A stretch of 64,000 nucleotides of DNA from Oscillospiraceae bacterium (GCA_015067835.1 SVLS01000007.1:1-64000); one strand, 5' to 3'. Positions 1-7,115 are shown, counted from the first letter of the stretch. Notes: generated by a model not told the origin, from the sequence alone. Made by a program: numbers and translations.

Positions 1-128
1 CATAAAGTGAGAAACATTACAACGTATGTAAATCAAGGCTAAAAATCGTTTCAATGGAGATTGAGAGGCGATAATGCACTTGATTATACATAAACCACTT
101 ACGAAAATGAATACAGGAGGTGACAATC

Positions 129-197
129 ATGTGGAAGTGGACACTGGGTTTCCGCATCATTTGGTGGGCACTTGGCGGATATAGCGTAGTCTATTAA
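129..197 (+). CDS. Putative 22-aa hydrophobic small protein
   Basis: A 22-codon ATG-to-TAA frame sits 8 nt behind a near-perfect Shine-Dalgarno (AGGAGGTGAC, 115-124). The peptide begins MWKWTLGF and is rich in Trp, Ile, Leu, Gly and Val with four tryptophans, so it could insert in or lie on a membrane. An intrinsic terminator follows at 259-291. I do not recognise a family. It lies upstream of a candidate structured RNA and an integrase gene, so it may belong to a mobile element. The strong ribosome binding site and the terminator argue for translation; the tiny size argues for caution. Confidence 0.35.
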   Translation: MWKWTLGFRIIWWALGGYSVVY

Positions 198-258
198 ATA
201 ATTTTCAAATGTAATCCGTCAATAAGCAATTCCATAATTAAAGTACATACTTTCAGAA

Positions 259-291
259 AGTTCGCCTGCAGTATTGTAGGCGTACTTTTTT
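259..291 (+). terminator. Intrinsic terminator after the 22-aa ORF
   Basis: An imperfect stem pairs AGT-CGCCTGCA (from 259) with TGTAGGCG-ACT (to 286) around a 4-nt loop, with one T:T mismatch. It is followed by a run of T. It would end transcription of the small ORF at 129-197. Confidence 0.6.
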
Positions 292-313
292 ACAGAAAAT
301 TCATATCTGCCCC

Positions 314-342
314 TTGACTTTTTTGCCAAAAACTCATACTAC
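314..342 (+). promoter_or_regulatory. Predicted promoter of the structured RNA region
   Basis: TTGACT (314-319) is followed after 17 nt by TACTAC (337-342). The -35 box is good and the -10 box is weak. The predicted transcript starts near 349 and runs into the densely base-paired region up to about 956. Confidence 0.4.
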
Positions 343-348
343 TTAAGT

Positions 349-956
349 GTAGGGATTCAATTCTCTATTCCTCCGGTTTTGTTCTCCGGCAGGCAAGGTG
401 CTTGTTACGGAGTCAAAATATATTTTATAGTTATGAAGGAGGAATTCAAAGTGAAAACAAAAGTCCCAGGAAGTGTTGCCTATAAGGTTCTGAAGCTAGT
501 GATAAGGCAACGAAACAGTTCGCAAGAAGACTGTGGCTTGTGAACGAAACCGGCGGATAGCAGAGGCTGTAAGTCCCGACAGTCAATGCAGAATATCTGC
601 CAAGCAGTCAACCGTGTGCGGCACGGTCCAATTCAACCGCTGTCTCTGTGCGACAAAGGACACAGCCGAGGTTTCCCGGGTTTCCAACGGCAAATGAAAC
701 CCTTGCCGTCGTCCGAATTTAGTAGGCGCTGTAAACAGTTACAGTATACGGCACTGCGCTGTCAGAACGTGAGTATCTGACGCCTGTCACGTGGCAGGTA
801 TGCGTCGGATTATATCCGCTGTACTCACCTTCATTGCTGCAACTAAATATGATATGCTTTTCGATATGCTCTATGACGAACGCTTCGAGATGATATATGA
901 CAAGTCCCGCGCGGTAGTTATCTGGCCTAATAACTGATCTGTGATAAGCGGGACGG
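349..956 (+). ncRNA. Candidate large structured non-coding RNA
   Basis: About 500-600 nt contain no convincing gene but many short perfect helices. The 5'/3' arms are: 475-481/505-511; 515-519/530-534; 565-570/579-584; 588-592/596-600; 611-616/622-627 (6 bp); 678-684/696-702 and the competing 687-693/703-709 (7 bp each); 729-734/739-744; 761-766/776-781; 783-788/793-798; 806-810/814-818; 916-921/930-935; and an enclosing GTCCCGC/GCGGGAC pair 904-910/948-954. The motif AAGTCCC recurs at 461, 571 and 902 and could pair with GGGAC at 950-954. Size, density of helices and position beside an integrase recall the large ornate RNAs (ROOL, GOLLD) of Firmicute mobile elements; assignment to a class is inference. 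A short frame starting GTG at 451 (30 codons, good ribosome binding site) overlaps its 5' part and is the main competing reading. The 5' and 3' limits are uncertain. Confidence 0.55.
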
Positions 957-1018
957 CTCATTTCGAAATGACAAAATGACTGTCCCTTCGAAATGATTGA
1001 TGATTATCTTTTCGAAAG

Positions 1019-1059
1019 CGTCGCCGTTTCTATTTGCGAAGAAAATAGAAACGGCGACG
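1019..1059 (+). other. Perfect 17-bp hairpin
   Basis: The 17 bases at 1019-1035 are the exact reverse complement of 1043-1059, with a 7-nt loop at 1036-1042. No T-run follows, so it is not a standard terminator. It may be part of a structured transcript or a folded DNA site. Confidence 0.6.
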
Positions 1060-1082
1060 AAAACCCCGATGAAGTCGCCGAA

Positions 1083-1183
1083 CGGCAAGGCATTTCAGAG
1101 CATAGAAAAAGAAAACATAAGAAATGACACGGAAAATTTACCTCCGTGCCAATGGGACAGCTATGCCTTGCCGCTGTCTTTTT
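1083..1183 (+). promoter_or_regulatory. Attenuator-like alternative pairing with terminator
   Basis: A terminator-like hairpin pairs GACAGC (1156-1161) with GCTGTC (1173-1178) and is followed by TTTTT. Its loop plus one stem base (1163-1173) is the exact 11-nt complement of 1083-1093, so the long-range helix and the terminator stem compete. A further hairpin, CACGGA/TCCGTG (1128-1133/1143-1148), lies between. This is the geometry of a transcription attenuator or a kissing-loop fold; which one is inference. Confidence 0.4.
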
Positions 1184-1331
1184 GAAATAAAAATGATTTT
1201 CTCTTCGAAACGAAGTCATATAGATTTATTATAGAATAATAAAAAGTGTCCCTTAAAAGCTTGAACTGTCATTTCGAAATCCGCGAAAAATTTTCGTCAG
1301 TAAAATAATTTTATATGATTTTGGTCCGCAA

Positions 1332-1376
1332 CAGCGGCGATGGAAGAAAAAAGCCTTCCGTCGCCGCTGATTTTTT
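1332..1376 (+). terminator. Strong intrinsic terminator upstream of the integrase
   Basis: A 15-bp stem (1332-1346 with 1355-1369, one G:T pair) encloses an 8-nt loop and is followed by TTTTTT at 1371-1376. It insulates the integrase gene from upstream transcription. Confidence 0.8.
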
Positions 1377-1515
1377 GCAATTTTTTATAAAATACTCCGT
1401 TCCCGTGAAGTTTTCTTGAAACTCGAATTTGACCTCCCCCATTACTTAAACAGAACACGCAAAACATCAGTCCCGGTTTTGCACGTTCGGATTTTAAGTG
1501 AAAGGGGGTGAGGCT

Positions 1516-2478
1516 GTGGGCACTCAGATAAGGTATGAGTTAACCGAAGCCCAGGCGAATCTGTCGAATGACCTTGCGATTCAGTTTAAGCGCGATATTG
1601 ATAATACCAATAACGGATCAATTGAAACGAGAAAGCGGTATCATACTGCGCTGGAGAACCGCTTTGCCAAATTTCTGGCAAGTGAGTTTCGCCTTAAGAA
1701 TATCAACAACATTTCGAAGAAACACGTCTATGCCTATGTTGGTTTTCTGCAGGCACAGGGGAAAAGCGCAGGATACCTTGTGACCGAGCTGGCTGCGATC
1801 CGATTTTGGCGCAAGCATTCCAATTGCAAAAATAAGCTGCCTGAAAACAAGCAATTGGATTTGGAGAAGCGAGAGGTTGGTAAGTACAATCGTGGATTGC
1901 TTGATAGCGAGCTGACCAAAATGATTGAGGTCGCCAAAAAGGGAGATAGGCGAGATATCGTATTTGGTGTGTATATTGCCTACTATTTTGGTCTGCGGAA
2001 AAATGAGTTGGTAACAGTACGCATATGGCAATTGGAGGAAGCCGATGCCAACAATCAGCTGCATATTCCAAGAGGCAAAGGTGGTCGCAAGAGAGATGTT
2101 CCGGTTGACACACACGAGCAGAGTTTGGTTCTGAAAGAAATTTTGCGTTATGCCAAATCAAAGGGCAAAAAGTCCAGCGATTATCTGTTCTGCGACAATC
2201 ACAAGCATAGTGTGAAGAAAGAAAAAGACTCCATAACCAATTGGATGAGCAATCATATTGACGAAATTCTGGATCCCGACAGAAAACTGATGGTTGAAAA
2301 AGGAAAGAAAGCGCGTGCGGAGGGCGGTTACGGTTGGCATTCGTTACGCCACACCTATGCGCAAAGAACGGAAAAGAGACTGATCGCCTGCGGTATGAGT
2401 CTGAAGCAGGCAAGAAAGGAAGTTTCAGAACGACTTGGTCACGGTCGACCGCAAGTTTTAAAGACCTATGAGGATTGA
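1516..2478 (+). CDS. Tyrosine recombinase / integrase
   Basis: Site-specific recombinase of the phage integrase fold, about 320 aa. The N-terminal half is a SAM-like core-binding region (stretch with KKHVYAYVGFLQ). The C-terminal half carries the full catalytic set: Arg in FGLRKNEL (about R161), Lys in GKGGRKR, His and Arg in WHSLRHT (about 275-278), His in RLGHGR and the nucleophile Tyr in LKTYED near the C-terminus. It resembles the Pfam Integrase_1/Phage_integr_N subgroup rather than the classic XerC/D type (recall, not searched). I chose GTG at 1516 because GGGGGTGAGG lies 7 nt upstream; GTG at 1498 has no ribosome binding site. It precedes a small gene and lies near two tRNA genes, so it probably mobilises the accessory segment. 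Confidence 0.9.
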   Translation: MGTQIRYELTEAQANLSNDLAIQFKRDIDNTNNGSIETRKRYHTALENRFAKFLASEFRLKNINNISKKHVYAYVGFLQAQGKSAGYLVTELAAIRFWRKHSNCKNKLPENKQLDLEKREVGKYNRGLLDSELTKMIEVAKKGDRRDIVFGVYIAYYFGLRKNELVTVRIWQLEEADANNQLHIPRGKGGRKRDVPVDTHEQSLVLKEILRYAKSKGKKSSDYLFCDNHKHSVKKEKDSITNWMSNHIDEILDPDRKLMVEKGKKARAEGGYGWHSLRHTYAQRTEKRLIACGMSLKQARKEVSERLGHGRPQVLKTYED

Positions 2479-2543
2479 CCCTTCGCAGATAAACACCTGC
2501 GTCGCATAAATCAAATAGCTCACACGAAAGGAGGACGCTTCTT

Positions 2544-2714
2544 ATGAAAAAAGAAGTTAAGATCGATTTAATGTCCGAACTTCCCGAGCATGAGATTGAG
2601 GCACTTGCTAAGTGCTTCTTGCCCGATATCCTCGACTATTTCAATAGCGAAGAGGGCAAAAAAGAGTTTGAAGAATGGAAGAAAAACCGAATCGATAAGG
2701 TTTCGGACAAATAA
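2544..2714 (+). CDS. Small acidic hypothetical protein (56 aa)
   Basis: A 56-aa frame with an excellent ribosome binding site (AAAGGAGGA, 2527-2535, 8 nt before ATG), 65 bp behind the integrase and on the same strand. A strong terminator follows at once, so it is the last gene of the integrase transcript. The protein is predicted helical and highly charged (segments SELPEHEIEAL and FEEWKKNRID), without membrane segment or cysteine motif. Small partners at this position are often excisionases or regulators in integrative elements, but it is acidic at the start rather than the basic winged helix usual for Xis. Function unknown. Confidence 0.75.
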   Translation: MKKEVKIDLMSELPEHEIEALAKCFLPDILDYFNSEEGKKEFEEWKKNRIDKVSDK

Positions 2715-2722
2715 GTAAAAAC

Positions 2723-2757
2723 GGCGGCACGAAAACTCGTGCCGCCATCAGTTTTTG
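2723..2757. terminator. Bidirectional terminator between convergent operons
   Basis: A perfect 10-bp stem (2723-2732 with 2737-2746) has a 4-nt loop and T-runs on both strands (GTTTTTG on plus, GTTTTTAC on minus). It serves the integrase operon and the minus-strand operon that ends at 2758. Confidence 0.85.
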
Positions 2758-2976
2758 TTAAGTTTGAGATTTTGTAAAAAGGAGTTGGGCAAACTCTCTT
2801 TGCCTCATTACAGTTTCGCTTTCTTCAGCACGGAGAATGACTAACTGGAATCTTTTCATATTGCATACAGTATCAATTCCGACATTCCTGGTAATACGAC
2901 CTCGGGACATTCCTAACTCTCGTCCTAATCTGCGGATTTCTGCAATGTTTGGTTCGCATTTTTTCCTATTAGCCAT
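2758..2976 (-). CDS. Small basic hypothetical protein (72 aa)
   Basis: A 72-aa basic protein beginning MANRKKCEPN. The stretch RRLGRELGMSRGRI looks like a helix-turn-helix or helical nucleic-acid-binding segment, but I do not recognise a family. It starts 5 bp after the stop of the GAF membrane gene, with GAGGAG about 11 nt upstream of ATG, so the two are co-transcribed and perhaps translationally linked. No transmembrane segment. It could be a regulator or a soluble partner of the membrane protein; neither role is shown by the sequence. Confidence 0.6.
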   Translation of the reverse strand: MANRKKCEPNIAEIRRLGRELGMSRGRITRNVGIDTVCNMKRFQLVILRAEESETVMRQREFAQLLFTKSQT

Positions 2977-2981
2977 ATAAA

Positions 2982-4160
2982 CTATACTCCTCTATACGTT
3001 TCGCTGTGTAAATAAGTTAAAAAGTCCGGTAACTCTTTATCCATTACATAAGACCATGCAGAGTTCATACCATCAAAAAATGTACCCAATGTCAATGCTG
3101 TTGCATACAGAATATTGGCTGAATTTTTATCAAAGATATCACAATTATATGTTTCGTTCAATGCATCGCAACAAAGAAAGCCAAAGATTTGTCTGTCAGA
3201 CTTATAATCACATATAATTGGTACAACAACCGTACAGTTATAGTGTCGCAAGGAATTTGGGAAGTTTTGATTTAGATAGTCATCCATTGAATCAGTTATA
3301 TTATTCTTAATATAGCATTCTTTGGACAAGCATTTTAGAAAATCCCCATTGAGATCTATGCTGTAATGTTGTTCACCTATCTCACGCTCTTTCTTATCAT
3401 ATGTTTCTTTATCTCTAAACGCAGTATATATTCTCATACTACTATATTCAGTTCCATTATGATATGTTGATTCAAACAACTTAATCGATATGGATGCGTT
3501 TAGGAAAATATTTTTGGTTGTTAAATAATGCATAATTATCTTCAACGTTTCATCTACAACACCACGAGTATACCTATTAAAGAGTGTATACAGTGATTTT
3601 TTGTATCGTTGACGCGCTTGATCCAGTTGTTGTTTGCAAAGCTCAGCAAACTCTGGATCTTCTTTCTTTGCATTCAATTTGTCTTGGATATTTGAAACAT
3701 CGTAAAAATATCTGTCTGTTTCATCGCATATAATCGTCAGGAAATTATTAATTCGTTTATTAGTGTTCTTTTGATATATCAAGTGTTTTTCAAAGAACTC
3801 AACATTCAAATTAAAGGATTCTTTAATTGCTTCCGATGCAGAATGTGCTTTCTCAATTTCGCTGTTACAATCTTTCATAGTTTCTTCTAAAAGTTCTTTA
3901 TTTTTATGAAAGGTACCATAAGTAATGCAACACATAACCAACACAATAAATTGACAACATACAACCGATGTTGCAACAATCCAATTGTTGGGAGAATATA
4001 TAACCGTAAGTATAGATATCACGATTCCCAGAACAGTAGAAAAAATCCCTATTTTGAAGTTCCATGATTCACGATTGTCTCGATACTTCTCCCGAATTTT
4101 CACAAAAAGCGATACTCTCTCTTGATTATCCAAAATAGTTTCTCCTTCGATGATACGCAA
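2982..4160 (-). CDS. Two-helix membrane protein with GAF-like C-terminal domain
   Basis: A 392-aa protein. Two adjacent hydrophobic segments (about residues 34-55 and 59-83) form a membrane hairpin. They are followed by a long charged helical region (about 85-190, probable coiled coil) and a C-terminal region (about 270-380) with the feel of a GAF/PAS-type sensor: alternating strands such as TVVVPIICDY and IFGFLCCDAL followed by helices. The bulk should face the cytoplasm. The gene is clearly more A+T-rich than the flanking core genes, a sign of horizontal transfer. It forms a two-gene operon with the 72-aa protein, between an integrase and two tRNA genes. I know of no specific function; a stress- or phage-sensing role is only a guess from location. 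The GAF assignment is moderate. Confidence 0.75.
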   Translation of the reverse strand: MRIIEGETILDNQERVSLFVKIREKYRDNRESWNFKIGIFSTVLGIVISILTVIYSPNNWIVATSVVCCQFIVLVMCCITYGTFHKNKELLEETMKDCNSEIEKAHSASEAIKESFNLNVEFFEKHLIYQKNTNKRINNFLTIICDETDRYFYDVSNIQDKLNAKKEDPEFAELCKQQLDQARQRYKKSLYTLFNRYTRGVVDETLKIIMHYLTTKNIFLNASISIKLFESTYHNGTEYSSMRIYTAFRDKETYDKKEREIGEQHYSIDLNGDFLKCLSKECYIKNNITDSMDDYLNQNFPNSLRHYNCTVVVPIICDYKSDRQIFGFLCCDALNETYNCDIFDKNSANILYATALTLGTFFDGMNSAWSYVMDKELPDFLTYLHSETYRGV

Positions 4161-4231
4161 AATTCAACAATTTATGATATCATAAATTTTGGAAATAATC
4201 AAGTGGTGCAGAGCTATATAGTAGTTTGCAA

Positions 4232-4284
4232 ATAAACAATAAATCCGAACGCATCACCTATCACGGTAATAGAGTTCGGATTTA
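4232..4284 (-). terminator. Terminator of the tRNA-Met/tRNA-Trp transcript
   Basis: AAATCCGAAC near 4241 pairs with GTTCGGATTT near 4273-4283 around a long loop. On the minus strand it is followed by the T-rich stretch ATTGTTTATTTG. It lies just beyond the 3' end of tRNA-Trp. Confidence 0.6.
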
Positions 4285-4291
4285 TCGCGTT

Positions 4292-4367
<76 letters not shown>

Positions 4368-4395
4368 ATATATAAACGGCAGAGCCGATATTTCG

Positions 4396-4472
4396 TGGTG
4401 GGCCTTCAGGGATTCGAACCCGGGACGATCCGGTTATGAGCCGGAGGCTCTAACCAACTGAGCTAAAGGCCC
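4396..4472 (-). tRNA. tRNA-Met (anticodon CAT, elongator type)
   Basis: Complete 77-nt cloverleaf on the minus strand. GGGCCTT pairs with AAGGCCC, the anticodon loop is CTCATAA, the T-loop is GGTTCGAATCC and CCA is encoded. The A-U/G-C acceptor and the D-arm (TAGCTCAGTTGGTTAGAGC) are those of elongator tRNA-Met rather than the initiator. A CAT anticodon could also be Ile2, but the body resembles elongator Met. TmcAL, encoded at 17169-18317, would acetylate this tRNA. Confidence 0.93.
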
Positions 4473-4510
4473 ATATATCGTGCGGGTGTGTTGGTCGCCA
4501 CCGCTTGCAT

Positions 4511-4539
4511 ATTCTACCACTCAAATCCCGTTCTGTCAA
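4511..4539 (-). promoter_or_regulatory. Promoter of the tRNA-Met/tRNA-Trp transcript
   Basis: On the minus strand a consensus TTGACA (4534-4539) is followed after exactly 17 nt by TAGAAT (4511-4516), about 40 bp before tRNA-Met. Confidence 0.85.
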
Positions 4540-4598
4540 GGATTATTTTTGATGCCTCACTCCCGGCGAAGGGGAATAGGATATTCTGCATACAGTCT

Positions 4599-5615
4599 TC
4601 ATTCGCTGGCGGTAGTGCCGCCCTGATTATCCCGGATTTCCTGGCTGGCCGCACGGCGGCGACGGCGACGGCGGGATGCATAGGGCTGATCCTGGGGATC
4701 GGCTTTTTCTGCCCGACGGGCATAGGCAGCAGCGGCCTCAGAGGTGGCCTCGTAAGTCAAACGGCTGACCCGGGTCAGGCCATTGGGCTGTTCAGACATA
4801 CGAATGCGAATCAGGAATTTCCCGTGCTCGGGGCAGGCTGCCAAATCCATATACCGATGCCCCGGCTGCGCAAACCAACGGGAGCTGAGCATTTGACGGC
4901 CGCAGGTGGGACAAAGGTTTTCTTCGCCGGACATAGCAGCCAATGCGGCGCGTTTATCGGCGTAATCATAAAAAACCTTTCGCGCAATACAGCCGGGCAG
5001 CTCTGCTCCGTGGAAGCCGTTATCGTGATTTTTAAGAGCCTGTTCATACTGTGCTGTACCCTTTTTGAGATCCAGCATTGCACAAATCAGCGCGGTATGA
5101 TAAGCATCGCCCAAAGCATCGTGAGCAGGGCGGGAAGGCTCGATTTCAAACATTTCCATAGCGGTTTTCAAAGCCTTCTGGGAGGAAGAGCCATCTGTCT
5201 GGGCATTGAAAATCATTTGCGCATTGTACCAGCGCTCCGTCCAGTCCTCGCTCAGTCCGAAAAGACGCAGGTTTTCCCGCAAAATACCAATGTCATCAAA
5301 ACCCCAGGTCAGGAAAATGACATCCTCGCCGCACCATTTACGGAATTCTTCAACTGCTTGAGGAAAGGGGATGCCGTCCCGATGCAGTTGGGCTTCCTTG
5401 ATTCCGGTGAGCTTGCTGACCCGGCGGTTCAATCGCCGATAGATCCTGGGCTGAATCAATGTCTGGAATTCGTCCGCCACCAACTGCTCCTCTGTTACCC
5501 GAACCGCACCGATTTGGATAATCTCGCCTCTGATTTGAACCGGCAGCACCTTCTTGGCTGAGGGAGAACCGGGCCAGGGCTGATTCCATTCCATATCCAA
5601 AACAATATAATCCAT
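4599..5615 (-). CDS. DEDDh-family 3'-5' exonuclease
   Basis: A 338-aa DnaQ-like exonuclease of the type often annotated KapD/inhibitor of KinA. Exo I is at the start (VLDMEW, Asp7 and Glu9), exo II is WGFDDIGIL (about 105-113) and exo III is RPAHDALGDA with the His and Asp of the DEDDh class (about 180). A zinc-finger-like segment CPTCGRQ with a distal Cys-His (ACPEHG) follows, and a very basic tail (six consecutive Arg) that could bind nucleic acid. I chose ATG at 5615 (MDYIVLDMEW) with AGAGGT 8 nt upstream; the open frame runs further upstream but without a plausible start. Likely cleaves RNA or DNA 3' ends; the substrate is not shown. Confidence 0.85.
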   Translation of the reverse strand: MDYIVLDMEWNQPWPGSPSAKKVLPVQIRGEIIQIGAVRVTEEQLVADEFQTLIQPRIYRRLNRRVSKLTGIKEAQLHRDGIPFPQAVEEFRKWCGEDVIFLTWGFDDIGILRENLRLFGLSEDWTERWYNAQMIFNAQTDGSSSQKALKTAMEMFEIEPSRPAHDALGDAYHTALICAMLDLKKGTAQYEQALKNHDNGFHGAELPGCIARKVFYDYADKRAALAAMSGEENLCPTCGRQMLSSRWFAQPGHRYMDLAACPEHGKFLIRIRMSEQPNGLTRVSRLTYEATSEAAAAYARRAEKADPQDQPYASRRRRRRRAASQEIRDNQGGTTASE

Positions 5616-5752
5616 TGCAATAACCTCTGTTTGCAGTAATCTAAATGTTATCATATCACAAACATAGGCGTTGTGCAAACATAAAGTTTGAAATAGGGGG
5701 TGATTTTCATAATATTTGCGATTTTGGACAAACTGCTTTCGGAGGGATGGAA

Positions 5753-6190
5753 ATGACGGAAAAGGAATACGGGAAAATGGTCCAGGCGATGAGCCCAAAA
5801 TCACCGATGTGGAAGGACTGCCTGAATGCTTTCTGGATCGGCGGGCTGATTTGCCTGTTGGGACAGGTGGCGATGAACGGATATTTGGCACTGGGACTGG
5901 GGAAAACAATGGCGTCCACTGCCACTTGTATGAGCCTTATTACGCTGTCCGCCTTGCTGACAGGCTTTAGTATATATGATGACATTGCAAAGTATGCAGG
6001 AGCCGGCACGCTGGTTCCCATTACCGGGTTTGCCAATGCGGTGGTTGCACCGGCGATTGAGTTCAAAACCGAGGGGTTTGTCCTCGGTGTCGGCGCGAAG
6101 ATGTTCACAATCGCCGGACCGGTTATCGTCTACGGGGTAAGTGCCAGCGTGGTGTATGGATTTATTTATTGGATAACGACCTTGTTCTAA
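5753..6190 (+). CDS. spoVAC: Stage V sporulation protein AC
   Basis: A 145-aa integral membrane protein of the SpoVA channel, which moves dipicolinic acid into the forespore and out during germination. Recognisable SpoVAC signatures are MTEKEYGKMV at the start, AFWIGGLICLLGQ, LSALLTGFSIYD, KYAGAGTLVPITGFAN and the C-terminal segment IAGPVIVYGV. About four to five hydrophobic segments. ATG at 5753 is preferred because GGAGGG (5741-5746) is 6 nt upstream; ATG at 5747 touches that box. It is unusual in standing alone: neither spoVAD nor spoVAE follows. A bidirectional terminator follows directly, and a second damaged copy of its 3' end lies at 9189-9421. Confidence 0.93.
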   Translation: MTEKEYGKMVQAMSPKSPMWKDCLNAFWIGGLICLLGQVAMNGYLALGLGKTMASTATCMSLITLSALLTGFSIYDDIAKYAGAGTLVPITGFANAVVAPAIEFKTEGFVLGVGAKMFTIAGPVIVYGVSASVVYGFIYWITTLF

Positions 6191-6194
6191 TATG

Positions 6195-6228
6195 AAAAAG
6201 GCTTGACCAAACTGGTCAAGCCTTTTTT
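6195..6228. terminator. Shared terminator, spoVAC / AraC regulator
   Basis: AAAAAGGCTTGACCA pairs with TGGTCAAGCCTTTTT, with T- and A-runs on both sides. It works for spoVAC and, on the minus strand, for the AraC gene whose stop codon lies within the stem. Near-identical hairpins occur at 9424-9454 and 13411-13442. Confidence 0.85.
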
Positions 6229-7115
6229 GCGAGTGCTTTGCGGTATTCTGATGGGGTCATACCGGCTATGCTTCGAAAAGAGCGAATGAAAGTAGACATA
6301 TTTTCAAAACCGGATTGATAGCATGCTTCGCTAATAGAACAGCCCTGCGCGATCAAGCCTTGGCAATAGGAGATCCGACGGGCTTTGATGTATTCGTAAA
6401 CTGTGGTGTTAAAGTGCTTTCGAAAAAGCCGTGACACGTATTCCCGGCTGTAGAAAAAGTGAGATGCGACTTCGTTTGCAGAAGATATTTCCCGGAAGTT
6501 ATCATCGATATATTTTTTAATTGCGGCAAGCGTCTCCGGTAAGGGGGTACATCGCTGGCCGGGAGCGAAAACGCCTTTATTTAGAAAAAAGAAAACTTGT
6601 ATTACCAGACCGATAGCCAGCGCCTCGTAGGATGGATCTTGCCCCAGCTCCAGTGCTTTGTCCAATTTGAGCAAAAGAGTAAAAAGCTCCGTTTTTACCT
6701 GTTCTTCTAGGGAAAAGACGGTAAGGCCGCTTCGTTGCAGCTTCAAAAAACTGGTCAGCTCACTGCAGCCAAAGGCGTCCAGCGCATCTGGATACAAATA
6801 AAATACATGTCGTTTATATGAGGTTTTGTCGCACCGGATTGCAGACATGTGAAACATTCCAGGTGGAATCAGAAGAACATCTCCCATATGGGGCTGGTAG
6901 GTGGCGGATTCACAAATATAATGGATATCTCCTGATTCGAAAATCACCAGTTCAAAGTAATCGTGGCAGTGAAGTCGGGAAGGAAATGTGGCACGGTTAT
7001 AGTGCGTTGCTCGGTAGGAATAATAGAGGGATTCTCCCAAGTTGTTTTTACGCCAGTTTATGATCTGTGGAGCGTTTGTGCTTCTGTTTTCTTTATAATG
7101 AGACACCAGTTTCAT
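6216..7115 (-). CDS. AraC-family transcriptional regulator
   Basis: A 299-aa regulator. The N-terminal cupin-like sensor domain (about 35-130) contains LHCHDYFELVIFESGDI and the strand pair MGDVLLIPPGMFH. The C-terminal 100 residues are a double helix-turn-helix: ANEVASHFFYSREYVSRLF for the first and ISEACYQSGFENMSTFIRSF for the second, ending with the typical GMTPSEYRK. GGAGAAG precedes ATG. It is divergent from the FAD oxidoreductase gene at 7346, its most likely target; the intergenic direct repeats at 7150 and 7200 could be its half-sites. The ligand is probably a sugar or an oxidised sugar (inference from context). Confidence 0.92.
   Translation of the reverse strand: MKLVSHYKENRSTNAPQIINWRKNNLGESLYYSYRATHYNRATFPSRLHCHDYFELVIFESGDIHYICESATYQPHMGDVLLIPPGMFHMSAIRCDKTSYKRHVFYLYPDALDAFGCSELTSFLKLQRSGLTVFSLEEQVKTELFTLLLKLDKALELGQDPSYEALAIGLVIQVFFFLNKGVFAPGQRCTPLPETLAAIKKYIDDNFREISSANEVASHFFYSREYVSRLFRKHFNTTVYEYIKARRISYCQGLIAQGCSISEACYQSGFENMSTFIRSFRSIAGMTPSEYRKALAKKA

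Larger units (their letters stand above)
958..1280. repeat. Cluster of five TTCGAA palindromes
   Basis: TTCGAA occurs at 962-967, 987-992, 1011-1016, 1204-1209 and 1273-1278. The first is the core of a perfect 14-bp palindrome (TCATTTCGAAATGA, 958-971) and the last repeats most of it (GTCATTTCGAAAT, 1268-1280). Spaced symmetrical sites upstream of a recombinase gene are what arm-type binding sites or excisionase sites would look like; that role is inference. Confidence 0.45.

Noticed and set aside
611-627. Hairpin resembling group II intron domain V
   Set aside because: The 6-bp stem with a 5-nt loop lacks the catalytic AGC triad, the bulge and the GNRA tetraloop, and no GTGYG intron start or reverse transcriptase is present.
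678-709. H-type pseudoknot from the two 7-bp stems
   Set aside because: The 3' strands are directly adjacent, leaving no nucleotides to cross the first stem, so the two helices are more likely alternatives than a simple pseudoknot.
586-961. Short overlapping open frames in the structured region (64 aa plus, 80 aa minus)
   Set aside because: No ribosome binding sites and no protein-like composition. The sequence is better explained by RNA helices.
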